Shown in pieces: positions 1 to 5,434 of a DNA stretch of 5,434 nucleotides. The notes beneath the pieces are model-generated. The model was not told the origin of the DNA, made no database searches, and worked only from the letters and a program-made list of their open reading frames with translations. Position numbers and translations under genes: made by a program. The stretch covers positions 1-5,434 of the forward strand of contig ONPH01000134.1 in the NCBI GenBank assembly GCA_900319655.1. The letters are read 5' to 3'. Source of the DNA: an uncultured Eubacteriales bacterium. Its GTDB lineage: Bacteria; Bacillota; Clostridia; Oscillospirales; Acutalibacteraceae. Positions within the stretch are counted from its first letter, which is position 1. Each line of letters begins with the position of its first letter.

Positions 1-992
1 TGTTCACCCCGAAGGGCGACGTTATGAGCCTTCCGAGGGGCTCGACGCCGATTGACCTCGCGTATCTCATCCATACCCAGGTCGGCCACCGCATGGTAGG
101 CGCAAAAATCAACAACAAAATCGTTCCGATTGACTATATCCTCAAAACAGGCGATATTTGCGAGATTATCACCCACAAAGAGGAACACCCCAACCGCGCT
201 TGGATTGATATCTGCAAGACCGCTTCGGCAAAGTCGAAAATCCGCCAGTGGTTCAAGCATGAAAAGCGCGACGAAAATATCGTCGAGGGCAAGGCGATGA
301 TTGAACGTGAGTTCAAGCGCCAGGGAATGAACCTCACCGAGGACGAATACCCCGAATTCTTCAAGAGCATTTCTATCAAAAAGCAGTACAATACGCTCGA
401 TGACTTCTACGCCGCGGTAGGCTACGGCGGAATTCAGCTCTGGAAAATCATGCCCAGACTAAAGGAAGAATATCAAAAGACCTACGCCAAGGATATCGAG
501 AATATCACCGTTCCGCAGGCTCCCGTTAAGCGCACAAAGGCGAGCTCGGGAGTTGTAATTGAGGGCAACGACGACGTGCTCGTCAAGTTCTCAAACTGCT
601 GTAACCCTCTGCCCGGCGATGAGATTATCGGCTACATTACGCGCGGCTACGGCGTTTCTATCCACAAGCGCAACTGCACCAACGTGCCCAAGGACGTTTC
701 AAGGTGCGAGGAGCCCGAACGCTGGATTAACTGCTACTGGGAGGACGAGGTTGGCGAAGCGTTCAGAAGTACGCTTCAAATCACCGCCGCCGACCGCACA
801 GGTCTGCTTGCAGACGTTACAATTAAGCTGTCGACAATGCACATCTTCATTCACAGTCTTAATTCGCGCGAGTTAAAAACAGGCAGGGCGGTTGTCACCG
901 TCACCATCGACGTAATGGGCAAAAACCACCTCAGGGGAGTAATTTCAAAGCTCTCCGACATCAACGGAATTGAAGAAATAAAGAGGCTCTGA
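1..992 (+). CDS. rel: Rel/RelA/SpoT-family (p)ppGpp synthetase/hydrolase, C-terminal half (5' partial)
   Basis: This is the regulatory half of the long RSH enzyme that makes and degrades the alarmone (p)ppGpp during starvation. The frame is open from the window edge: codons upstream of the first ATG (24) read FTPKGDV, the usual start of the TGS domain, so that ATG is internal and the gene begins outside the window. Order seen: TGS domain (about nt 3-185); helical domain (to about 540); conserved-cysteine/zinc-finger-like segment around 573-677 with FSNCCNPLPGDEI (CC at 597-602) and HKRNC; ACT domain from about 759 to the end (ADRTGLLADVT). About 329 residues are present of a family length near 730-760, so the HD hydrolase and synthetase domains are missing here and their activity cannot be judged. 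In the family, TGS-ACT senses ribosome-bound uncharged tRNA and controls the catalytic half. Stop TGA is at 990-992, 1 nt before dtd. Whether it is a bifunctional Rel is inferred from Clostridia usually having a single one. Confidence 0.95.
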   Translation, partial: FTPKGDVMSLPRGSTPIDLAYLIHTQVGHRMVGAKINNKIVPIDYILKTGDICEIITHKEEHPNRAWIDICKTASAKSKIRQWFKHEKRDENIVEGKAMIEREFKRQGMNLTEDEYPEFFKSISIKKQYNTLDDFYAAVGYGGIQLWKIMPRLKEEYQKTYAKDIENITVPQAPVKRTKASSGVVIEGNDDVLVKFSNCCNPLPGDEIIGYITRGYGVSIHKRNCTNVPKDVSRCEEPERWINCYWEDEVGEAFRSTLQITAADRTGLLADVTIKLSTMHIFIHSLNSRELKTGRAVVTVTIDVMGKNHLRGVISKLSDINGIEEIKRL

Positions 993-993
993 T

Positions 994-1446
994 ATGAAAG
1001 CAATAGTTCAAAGGGTAAAGTCCGCTCAGGTGGATATTGAGGGCAAGACCGTCGGCAAAATCGGCAACGGATTTCTGATTTTGCTCGGTGTCCGGCAGGG
1101 CGACGACGAACGCCATGCCAAGTTGCTTGCTGATAAAATTTCGGTGCTCAGAATTTTCACCGATGAAAACGACAAAATGAACCTCTCGCTTAAGGATATC
1201 GGAGGTTCGGCGCTGATAATTTCAAACTTCACGCTGTACGCCGACTGCTCGCACGGCAGACGTCCCAGCTTTATCGCCGCGGCTCGTCCCGAAACCGCCG
1301 AACCGCTCTACGAGTATTTTTGCGGCGTGGTCAGCGGAAATGATATTCACGTTGAAAAGGGCGTTTTCGGCGCGGATATGCAGGTGTCGCTCATAAACGA
1401 CGGCCCTGTTACAATAGATATTGATACTAAGGATTTAAAAATATGA
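994..1446 (+). CDS. dtd: D-aminoacyl-tRNA deacylase
   Basis: Cytoplasmic homodimeric enzyme that hydrolyses D-amino acids (and glycine mischarged on tRNA-Ala) from tRNA, keeping them out of translation. The 150-aa length is typical. Family landmarks are all present: MKAIVQRV at the N-terminus, GSALIISNFTL at residues 71-81, RRPSF (89-93), GADMQVSLINDGPVT (126-140). The last contains the Gly-cisPro motif that gives chiral selectivity. One departure is visible: the near-invariant SQFTL motif reads SNFTL here (codon AAC, 1225-1227); the Thr of the motif is kept. Start ATG has AGAGG at 982-986, 7 nt upstream, inside the end of rel, and lies 1 nt after the rel stop. The stop overlaps the next start as ATGA. 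The rel-dtd pairing is a widespread Firmicutes arrangement. Identification is firm; only the effect of the Q-to-N change is open. Confidence 0.96.
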   Translation: MKAIVQRVKSAQVDIEGKTVGKIGNGFLILLGVRQGDDERHAKLLADKISVLRIFTDENDKMNLSLKDIGGSALIISNFTLYADCSHGRRPSFIAAARPETAEPLYEYFCGVVSGNDIHVEKGVFGADMQVSLINDGPVTIDIDTKDLKI

Positions 1447-2000
1447 TTGATATTAAGGTTTATCACGTTTCCGAGATTATGACAAACTGCTCGTATCTCG
1501 TCGACAAGGCTACAGGCAAGTCCGCAGTGGTCGACCCGGGTGGAAAATCGCAAAAGCTTATCGAGCAGATTAAGTCAGACGGCGGAAAGCTTGAATATGT
1601 TATGCTCACCCACGGCCACTACGACCACATTCTTTTCGCAAAGGAGCTTGCAGATATGTTCGGCGCGAGGATTGTGACAGGCAAGCATAACGGCGAATTT
1701 TTGAGCAATCCGTCGCTCAATCTCACCGCCAAGCACTTTTTGGATATGACGCCTTTTTCGGCGGATATATTGCTCGACGACGGCGAAAAGTTTATGCTCG
1801 GTGAGACTGAAATAACATATCTCTACACCCCCGGCCACACAAGCGGCTGCGGAGTGTTCATATTTGACGACGTTATGATTTGCGAGTCGCTTAAAAGATT
1901 AAAGAATTTGGAGGGCGACTACACCGTTATCCCCGGCCACGGCCCGTTCACCACGCTGGAGCACGAGCGCAGGTTCAACCCATATATGAGGGGCTTGTAA
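1443..2000 (+). CDS. MBL-fold (glyoxalase II-like) hydrolase, with apparent internal deletion of the metal-bridging Asp region
   Basis: Member of the small cytoplasmic metallo-beta-lactamase-fold hydrolases (YcbL/glyoxalase II-like) that commonly sit next to dtd and rel in Clostridia; the substrate is unknown. Seen: first metal motif THGHYDH (H57, H59, D61, H62), PGHT (H132) and C-terminal PGHG (H166) followed by TTLEHERRFNPYMR, all typical. The usual segment between H132 and H166 carries a GDTLF-like motif, whose Asp bridges the two metals, and a GRTDFP loop. Here FDDVMIC runs straight into ESLKRLKNLEGDY (junction near residues 146-148, nt 1878-1886). The protein is 185 aa against roughly 205-210 for relatives, matching a loss of about 25 residues without frameshift. 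Start ATG overlaps the dtd stop by 4 nt, with AAGGA at 1429-1433. The gene is open and well translated by its signals, but a normal binuclear centre looks unlikely. It could be a decayed enzyme, a repurposed fold, or an assembly or strain-specific deletion. Confidence 0.88.
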   Translation: MIDIKVYHVSEIMTNCSYLVDKATGKSAVVDPGGKSQKLIEQIKSDGGKLEYVMLTHGHYDHILFAKELADMFGARIVTGKHNGEFLSNPSLNLTAKHFLDMTPFSADILLDDGEKFMLGETEITYLYTPGHTSGCGVFIFDDVMICESLKRLKNLEGDYTVIPGHGPFTTLEHERRFNPYMRGL

Positions 2001-2001
2001 A

Positions 2002-3450
2002 ATGAATCTGTACGTAAAAAACAACCGCTTTTGGTTTGAGCTCGAAAACCTCACAAGGCTGTTTTTCCCGAACGAAAAGATAAACGTTTACAAGGAGTTT
2101 TCCGAGGTAAAGCCGCCTTACGTTTTTTCGGAGCTGTCGGATAAAATCACGGTAAAAGTGCAGATTAACGACTTTTTCGCAGAGGACGAGGCTGAAATTA
2201 AAAACGACGATACGCTCGATGAATTGTCAACGGTTTCTATGCTGTACAAAATGCTCCGTGACTACAGCCAAATCTCTCAGCCGTGGGGACTTCTCACAGG
2301 CGTAAGACCTGTAAAGCTGCTGAGGAAAATCAGCGAGGAAAGCGATATCGACAGCGCGGTGTCGCGGTTTACAAACGACTTTTTCGTAAGCGAACAAAAG
2401 GCTGAGCTCGCGCGGATTACCGAGCAGAACGAGCGGAAGATTTTGAGCCTTTCAAAGCCCGAATCGTTTAGCCTGTACGTCGGAATTCCGTTTTGCCCGT
2501 CAAGGTGCAGCTACTGCTCGTTTGTAATGGCTTCAATTGAACGCGCAAAAAAGCTGATTGAGCCGTACGTTGATTTGCTTTGCGAGGAGCTTAAGGCGAC
2601 TGCAAAGGCGGCAAAAGACCTCGGACTCAGGCTCGAGAGCGTGTATTTCGGCGGAGGAACGCCCACAACGCTCAGCGCCGAACAATTGAACCGCGTGCTG
2701 TCGGTCGTAAATTCCGAATTTGATATGAGTACCTGCCGCGAGTTTACGGTAGAGGCAGGCAGACCTGACACAATCACGAGAGATAAACTTATTTCTCTAA
2801 AAGAAAATAACGTCGGCAGAATCAGCATAAATCCCCAGAGTGTAAACGACGAAGTTCTTAAGGCTATCGGCAGAAAGCACACGGCAGAGCAGTTTTATCA
2901 GGCGTTTGATTTGGCGCGGAAATGCGGCTTTGACAACATCAACACCGACCTTATCGCAGGACTTCCGTCCGATACCGTAGAGAGCTTTCAAACCTCGCTT
3001 GATTCAATGATAGACTTGAACGCCGAGTGTATTACGGTTCACACGCTATGTATGAAGCGAGCCTCAAACCTCACGCAGGACGGCAAAATTATTGACAGGG
3101 AAGAGGCGCTTAGAGCTCAAAAAATGCTCGAATACGCCCAAAGCAGGCTTATCTCCGAGAGTTATATTCCGTACTATCTATACCGCCAGACGCGAATGGT
3201 CGGCAATCTCGAAAACGTCGGCTGGTCAAAGCGCGGTTACGAGAGCTTGTACAACGTCTATGTTATGGACGAAACCCACACAATACTCGCCTGCGGCTCG
3301 GGCGGAGTGACAAAACTCAAAAACAGCAGTACCGATTACCTCAAAAGAGTGTTCAATTTTAAGTTCCCCTACGAGTACATCGACAGATTTGACGAAATAC
3401 TCAAAAGGAAAGAGGAAATTTACGCTTTTTATACGCAAAATTTGAGTTGA
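2002..3450 (+). CDS. hemZ: HemZ-type radical SAM protein (coproporphyrinogen dehydrogenase-like)
   Basis: Radical SAM protein of the HemN/HemW/HemZ group; 482 aa is the normal HemZ length. The first ~150 residues are the HemZ-specific N-terminal region, with PWGLLTGVRPVK at 94-105. The radical SAM core follows: GIPFCPSRCSYCSF with the 4Fe-4S ligands C165, C169 and C172, then FGGGTPT (216-222) for SAM binding, VEAGRPDTIT (250-259), RISINPQS (273-280) and NTDLIAGLPSD (314-324). C-terminal family blocks are HTLCMKRAS and YYLYRQ...GNLENVGW (391-408). HemZ is annotated as oxygen-independent coproporphyrinogen III oxidation. However, the cluster motif is CxxxCxxC followed by SF, without the extra Cys of true HemN (CxxxCxxCxC), so the haem role is by family name rather than shown. 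Start ATG lies 1 nt after the MBL stop with GAGGGG at 1988-1993, so it is coupled to the operon. No terminator hairpin is evident after its TGA, which overlaps the next promoter's -35 box. Confidence 0.93.
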   Translation: MNLYVKNNRFWFELENLTRLFFPNEKINVYKEFSEVKPPYVFSELSDKITVKVQINDFFAEDEAEIKNDDTLDELSTVSMLYKMLRDYSQISQPWGLLTGVRPVKLLRKISEESDIDSAVSRFTNDFFVSEQKAELARITEQNERKILSLSKPESFSLYVGIPFCPSRCSYCSFVMASIERAKKLIEPYVDLLCEELKATAKAAKDLGLRLESVYFGGGTPTTLSAEQLNRVLSVVNSEFDMSTCREFTVEAGRPDTITRDKLISLKENNVGRISINPQSVNDEVLKAIGRKHTAEQFYQAFDLARKCGFDNINTDLIAGLPSDTVESFQTSLDSMIDLNAECITVHTLCMKRASNLTQDGKIIDREEALRAQKMLEYAQSRLISESYIPYYLYRQTRMVGNLENVGWSKRGYESLYNVYVMDETHTILACGSGGVTKLKNSSTDYLKRVFNFKFPYEYIDRFDEILKRKEEIYAFYTQNLS

Positions 3451-3475
3451 TTATTGTATTCAATAGTGTTATACT
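3447..3475 (+). promoter_or_regulatory. Sigma-A promoter for the zinc-ribbon gene
   Basis: TTGATT (-35, 3447-3452) and TATACT (-10, 3470-3475) are separated by exactly 17 nt, close to the sigma-70/sigma-A consensus. The -35 box overlaps the hemZ stop codon (3448-3450). Transcription would begin near 3482, leaving a leader of about 45 nt before the ATG at 3529. Two short inverted repeats lie within it: TATTG-TATT-CAATA (3452-3465) in the spacer, and ATAGT-GTTAT-ACTAT (3463-3477) around the -10. They could be operator half-sites or chance in AT-rich DNA. Confidence 0.7.
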
Positions 3476-3513
3476 ATGAAATAACAAAAAAACCAGGGAG
3501 AAATCCCCAAAAT

Positions 3514-3519
3514 GAAAGG
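3514..3519 (+). promoter_or_regulatory. Ribosome binding site fixing the zinc-ribbon start
   Basis: GAAAGG lies 9 nt before ATG 3529. It favours that ATG over the in-frame TTG at 3454, which has no comparable site and sits upstream of the predicted -10 box. Confidence 0.65.
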
Positions 3520-3528
3520 TTGATAATC

Positions 3529-4047
3529 ATGGGAAAATTTGACGATTTTTTTGACGACGTTGTTGTTAACGCAAAAACCGCCGCTGAGGCTGTTTCCAAG
3601 AAAGCAGCGCAGGTTTACGACGCTTCAAGACATAAGTTCACCGCTGCCGAAATCAGAGGCGACATCAATAACAAGCTCAAGGATCTCGGTAAGTTCACTT
3701 ACAAAGAGAGAGTTCACGGCGTTGATATGAGCGCAGAGATTAACGCTGCAATCGCTGAGATTAAGGAACTCAAGGAAAACCTTGAAATCATCAACAACCA
3801 CCTTGACGATCTTATGGAGCAGAAGAAGTGTCCCCAGTGCGAGGCTAAGGTTCCGAAGAACTCACTGTTCTGCAACATCTGCGGCGCAAAAATCGACGAG
3901 GATAAGGTTGAGGAAGCCGTTCAGGAGGACGAGACAATCGCTGCCGCAGCCGAAGAAGCTGCCGAGGAAGTTATTGATTCCGCCGAGGAAGCTGTAGCAG
4001 CTGTCGAGGAAAACGCAGAGGAAAAGGCTGAGGAAGCCGCAGAATAA
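3529..4047 (+). CDS. Zinc-ribbon protein with helical N-terminus and acidic Ala/Glu tail
   Basis: I do not recognise a named family. It resembles the small zinc-ribbon-domain proteins of unknown function common in Firmicutes. The 172 residues fall into three parts. Residues 1-100 are predicted helical and charged, opening with MGKFDDFFDDV, with a likely coiled-coil stretch at about 68-100. Residues 101-118 are a zinc ribbon of four cysteines (CPQC, 10 residues, CNIC; C101, C104, C115, C118). Residues 123-172 are a strongly acidic Ala/Glu tail with a 7-residue pattern (AEEVIDS, AEEAVAA, VEENAEE, KAEEAAE from 145). No signal peptide or membrane segment is visible, so it is probably cytoplasmic. 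The gene has its own promoter and a terminator, so it is likely monocistronic, though read-through from hemZ is possible. Lysine codons are mainly AAG, unlike the AAA-richer hemZ, which would fit higher expression. Start chosen at ATG 3529 because of GAAAGG; the longer TTG form is rejected. The function could be scaffolding or nucleic-acid/protein binding, but nothing here decides it. Confidence 0.85.
   Translation: MGKFDDFFDDVVVNAKTAAEAVSKKAAQVYDASRHKFTAAEIRGDINNKLKDLGKFTYKERVHGVDMSAEINAAIAEIKELKENLEIINNHLDDLMEQKKCPQCEAKVPKNSLFCNICGAKIDEDKVEEAVQEDETIAAAAEEAAEEVIDSAEEAVAAVEENAEEKAEEAAE
3907..4044 (+). repeat. Low-complexity GAGGAAGC-type coding repeat (acidic Ala/Glu tail)
   Basis: GCCGAGGAAG occurs at 3961-3970 and 3982-3991, exactly 21 nt (seven codons) apart. 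Near copies are TTGAGGAAGCC around 3908-3918 and GCTGAGGAAGCC at 4027-4038. The repeats encode the heptad-patterned AEE units of the zinc-ribbon protein. Such tracts can change length by slippage or recombination. Confidence 0.6.
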
Positions 4048-4064
4048 TTATTATTGATATTTAT

Positions 4065-4107
4065 GCGTGACAGCGCTGTTTTTAACAGCGCTGATTCGCG
4101 CGTTTTT
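4065..4107 (+). terminator. Intrinsic terminator after the zinc-ribbon gene
   Basis: A perfect 10-bp stem, CAGCGCTGTT (4071-4080) with AACAGCGCTG (4084-4093), closes a TTT loop. The stem can be extended across a 3x3 internal loop by GCG (4065-4067) with CGC (4097-4099). TTTTT follows at 4103-4107, with a second T run at 4112-4116. It lies 24 nt after the stop codon and before the flippase start. The T tract is a few bases away from the core stem, so efficiency is uncertain. Confidence 0.72.
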
Positions 4108-4121
4108 AACTATTTTTAATT

Positions 4122-4126
4122 AGGTG
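4122..4126 (+). promoter_or_regulatory. Ribosome binding site for a TTG start
   Basis: AGGTG (within TAGGTGAT) lies 7 nt before TTG 4134. No in-frame ATG is found until residue 30 (codon 4221-4223), which is already inside the first membrane segment. The site therefore supports TTG as the real start of the flippase. Confidence 0.7.
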
Positions 4127-4133
4127 ATTTAAT

Positions 4134-5434
4134 TTGTCTAAAAAATACAACGCGGTGGCAAATGCCGAGCAAAGCGTTTCTTCAACCTTTGTAAAGGGCG
4201 CCGCCATACTTACCGTCAGTATGATTATTGTCAAGGTTTTCGGACTTTTGGACAAGGTCATTTTAGCGGATATCTATTCAATGTTCGGCGACAGTCTTGC
4301 GTCAATGGGCGTGGGCATTTACAACAATGCCTACGAGGTTTTTGTCGTAATCTTCACCGTAGCGACAGGCGGACTGCCTATTGTAATTTCAAGGCTTATT
4401 TCCGAGAATATGACGCAAAAGCGTTACAAAGACGTCAAGCTGGTTCACAGAATTTCAATTCCGCTTTTTGCTATTGTCGGACTTGTATGTATGCTCGCCA
4501 TGGTGGCGGTAAGCTTTCCCTACGCGTTCTATTTCATAAAATCCCCGTACGCTATCTACGCTATGATTGCGTTGGCGCCGGTAATTCTTTTCGGCTGCCT
4601 CACTTCAATCTACCGCGGATATTACGAGGGACAGCGAAATATGTTCCCGACCGCCGTTTCGGAGGTTATCGAGGCTGTTGTAAAGCTCGTTTTGGGAGCA
4701 TTGTTCGCCTTTTTAATAATGAAGTACGGTATGGAGCACTACCGCGCCACCGGCAGTTTTTTGTTCATCAACTTTGGCAACAACCATATTGACGCGGAAA
4801 ACACCATTCTGGCGTTTTCCGTAGCAGGCAATATCTGCGGTATTTCAATCGCGAGCTTTTGTTCGTTCCTTTATCTTGTGTTAAAGTACAAAATCGGCGG
4901 CGACGGAATTCCCGCGGAATACCTTGAAAACTCCGTTGACGCGAGGCAAAAGCGCGAGACCTTTGCGATTATCGTAAAAACCGCCCTGCCTATCGTGGGC
5001 GGAGCGCTCGTAATGAGTATTGGTTCGCTGATTGACGCGGTAATTATTCAGAACGTGCTCTTTAACCTCGCCGGTACAAACGCCAAGGCGTTGTTTGAGC
5101 AGTATAAGGCGTATTATCCGCCCGAGGTGTTCTTCGGCGGCAAGGGCAATGGGTTTACTATTCACACCCGTTTGTGGGGCTGCTACGGCGCGTCACTCAC
5201 CTTAATGCAGCTTGTAACCGCTGTAACGCAGGTGTTTGGTTCAAGCGCGATGCCGAATGTTACAAGCGCTTATACAAAGGGCAATAAGGCGGAGCTTAAA
5301 ACCTCGATTGAAACCGTGCTTAAAATGACAATGATGTTTACTCTGCCGATGGCGCTCGGACTAAGCGTGCTGGCGCATCCGGTTATGAATTTTATTTACG
5401 CAAGCCCCTATTTGGTAAATATCGGCGGCAACGT
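4134..5434 (+). CDS. SpoVB/MurJ-like MOP-superfamily polysaccharide (lipid-linked oligosaccharide) flippase, 3' partial
   Basis: Polytopic inner-membrane protein of the MOP flippase superfamily (polysaccharide biosynthesis/SpoVB/YtgP-MurJ branch). The family moves lipid-linked cell-wall or polysaccharide precursors across the membrane. The window holds 433 codons plus two bases; relatives are about 450-550 aa, so the end is cut. Seen: KGAAILTVSMIIVKVFGLLDK (21-41) as first segment, GVGIYNNAYEVF (59-70), TGGLPIVISRLISE (78-91), SIYRGYYEGQRNMFPTAVSEVIE (158-180, the most diagnostic block), later helices around 185-197, 227-251, 277-310, 350-370 and 395-420. Two hydrophilic stretches look longer than usual: about 199-222 and about 311-347. 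Start TTG with AGGTG 7 nt upstream; ATG alternatives are internal. It follows the terminator, so it must have its own weak promoter or live on read-through. SpoVB, YtgP/MurJ and capsule-type flippases cannot be separated from this partial sequence, so no symbol is given. Confidence 0.87.
   Translation, partial: MSKKYNAVANAEQSVSSTFVKGAAILTVSMIIVKVFGLLDKVILADIYSMFGDSLASMGVGIYNNAYEVFVVIFTVATGGLPIVISRLISENMTQKRYKDVKLVHRISIPLFAIVGLVCMLAMVAVSFPYAFYFIKSPYAIYAMIALAPVILFGCLTSIYRGYYEGQRNMFPTAVSEVIEAVVKLVLGALFAFLIMKYGMEHYRATGSFLFINFGNNHIDAENTILAFSVAGNICGISIASFCSFLYLVLKYKIGGDGIPAEYLENSVDARQKRETFAIIVKTALPIVGGALVMSIGSLIDAVIIQNVLFNLAGTNAKALFEQYKAYYPPEVFFGGKGNGFTIHTRLWGCYGASLTLMQLVTAVTQVFGSSAMPNVTSAYTKGNKAELKTSIETVLKMTMMFTLPMALGLSVLAHPVMNFIYASPYLVNIGGN

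Noticed and set aside
24..26. ATG at 24 as the start of the Rel gene
   Set aside because: The frame is open upstream and reads FTPKGDV, the conserved start of the TGS domain, so the ATG is internal and the gene is 5' partial.
1860..1920. Frameshift hiding the missing MBL segment
   Set aside because: The bases run directly from the VMIC codons to ESLKRL with no extra sequence, so no other frame can encode the missing GDTLF/GRTDFP residues.
2511..2882. Minus-strand open frame of 123 codons inside hemZ, and other antisense or out-of-frame ORFs (134-391, 559-876, 1575-1838, 4487-4792, 4881-5165)
   Set aside because: Each lies entirely within a well-supported gene and shows no family motif; their predicted proteins look like shadows of the coding strand.
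3454..3528. TTG 3454 as an upstream start adding 25 residues to the zinc-ribbon protein
   Set aside because: It lies between the -35 and -10 boxes of the predicted promoter, has no ribosome binding site, and ATG 3529 has GAAAGG at good spacing.
4054..4133. Promoter for the flippase (TTGATA at 4054, or TTTAAT at 4115 as a -10)
   Set aside because: TTGATA has only TGTTTT at the right distance, inside the terminator stem, and TTTAAT has only a poor -35 (CTGATT, 18-nt spacer). Neither is convincing.
1..5434. CRISPR array, tRNA, IS element or phage remnants
   Set aside because: No evenly spaced direct repeats, cloverleaf, terminal inverted repeats or transposase-like sequence were seen; intergenic DNA totals under 200 nt.

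Overview
The window is a compact, single-strand (+) piece of chromosome that looks like a Clostridia genome, plausibly an Oscillospiraceae/Ruminococcaceae-type anaerobe. This is inferred from gene order (rel, dtd, MBL hydrolase, hemZ), the Firmicutes-type HemZ, a SpoVB/MurJ-like flippase, strong AGGAGG-like ribosome binding sites and moderate GC. No species can be named from the sequence. Nothing mobile is visible: no IS, phage gene, tRNA, rRNA or CRISPR array.

Region 1 (1-3450) is a tightly packed operon of four genes. It holds the C-terminal half of a Rel/RelA/SpoT (p)ppGpp enzyme (TGS, helical, Cys-rich and ACT domains; the catalytic half lies upstream), then dtd (D-aminoacyl-tRNA deacylase), a short metallo-beta-lactamase-fold hydrolase, and a HemZ-type radical SAM protein. 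The junctions are 1 nt, a 4-nt ATGA overlap, and 1 nt, so the genes are almost certainly co-transcribed and translationally coupled. The themes are stringent response, translation quality control and redox/radical chemistry.

Region 2 (3447-4107) is a separate transcription unit. A good sigma-A promoter (TTGATT, 17-nt spacer, TATACT) has its -35 box overlapping the hemZ stop codon. It drives a 172-aa protein with a helical N-terminus, a four-cysteine zinc ribbon and an acidic Ala/Glu heptad tail. A hairpin terminator with a T tract follows.

Region 3 (4122-5434) is a MOP-superfamily lipid-linked oligosaccharide flippase of the SpoVB/YtgP(MurJ)-like type. It starts at TTG behind a clear ribosome binding site and runs off the window.

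The most notable observation is in the MBL-fold gene. Compared with its family it lacks about 25 residues exactly where the metal-bridging Asp (the GD motif) and the GRTDFP loop should be, yet the reading frame and both flanks are intact. It looks like a clean in-frame deletion that should cripple the metal centre. I did not find a convincing wholly new system in this window.
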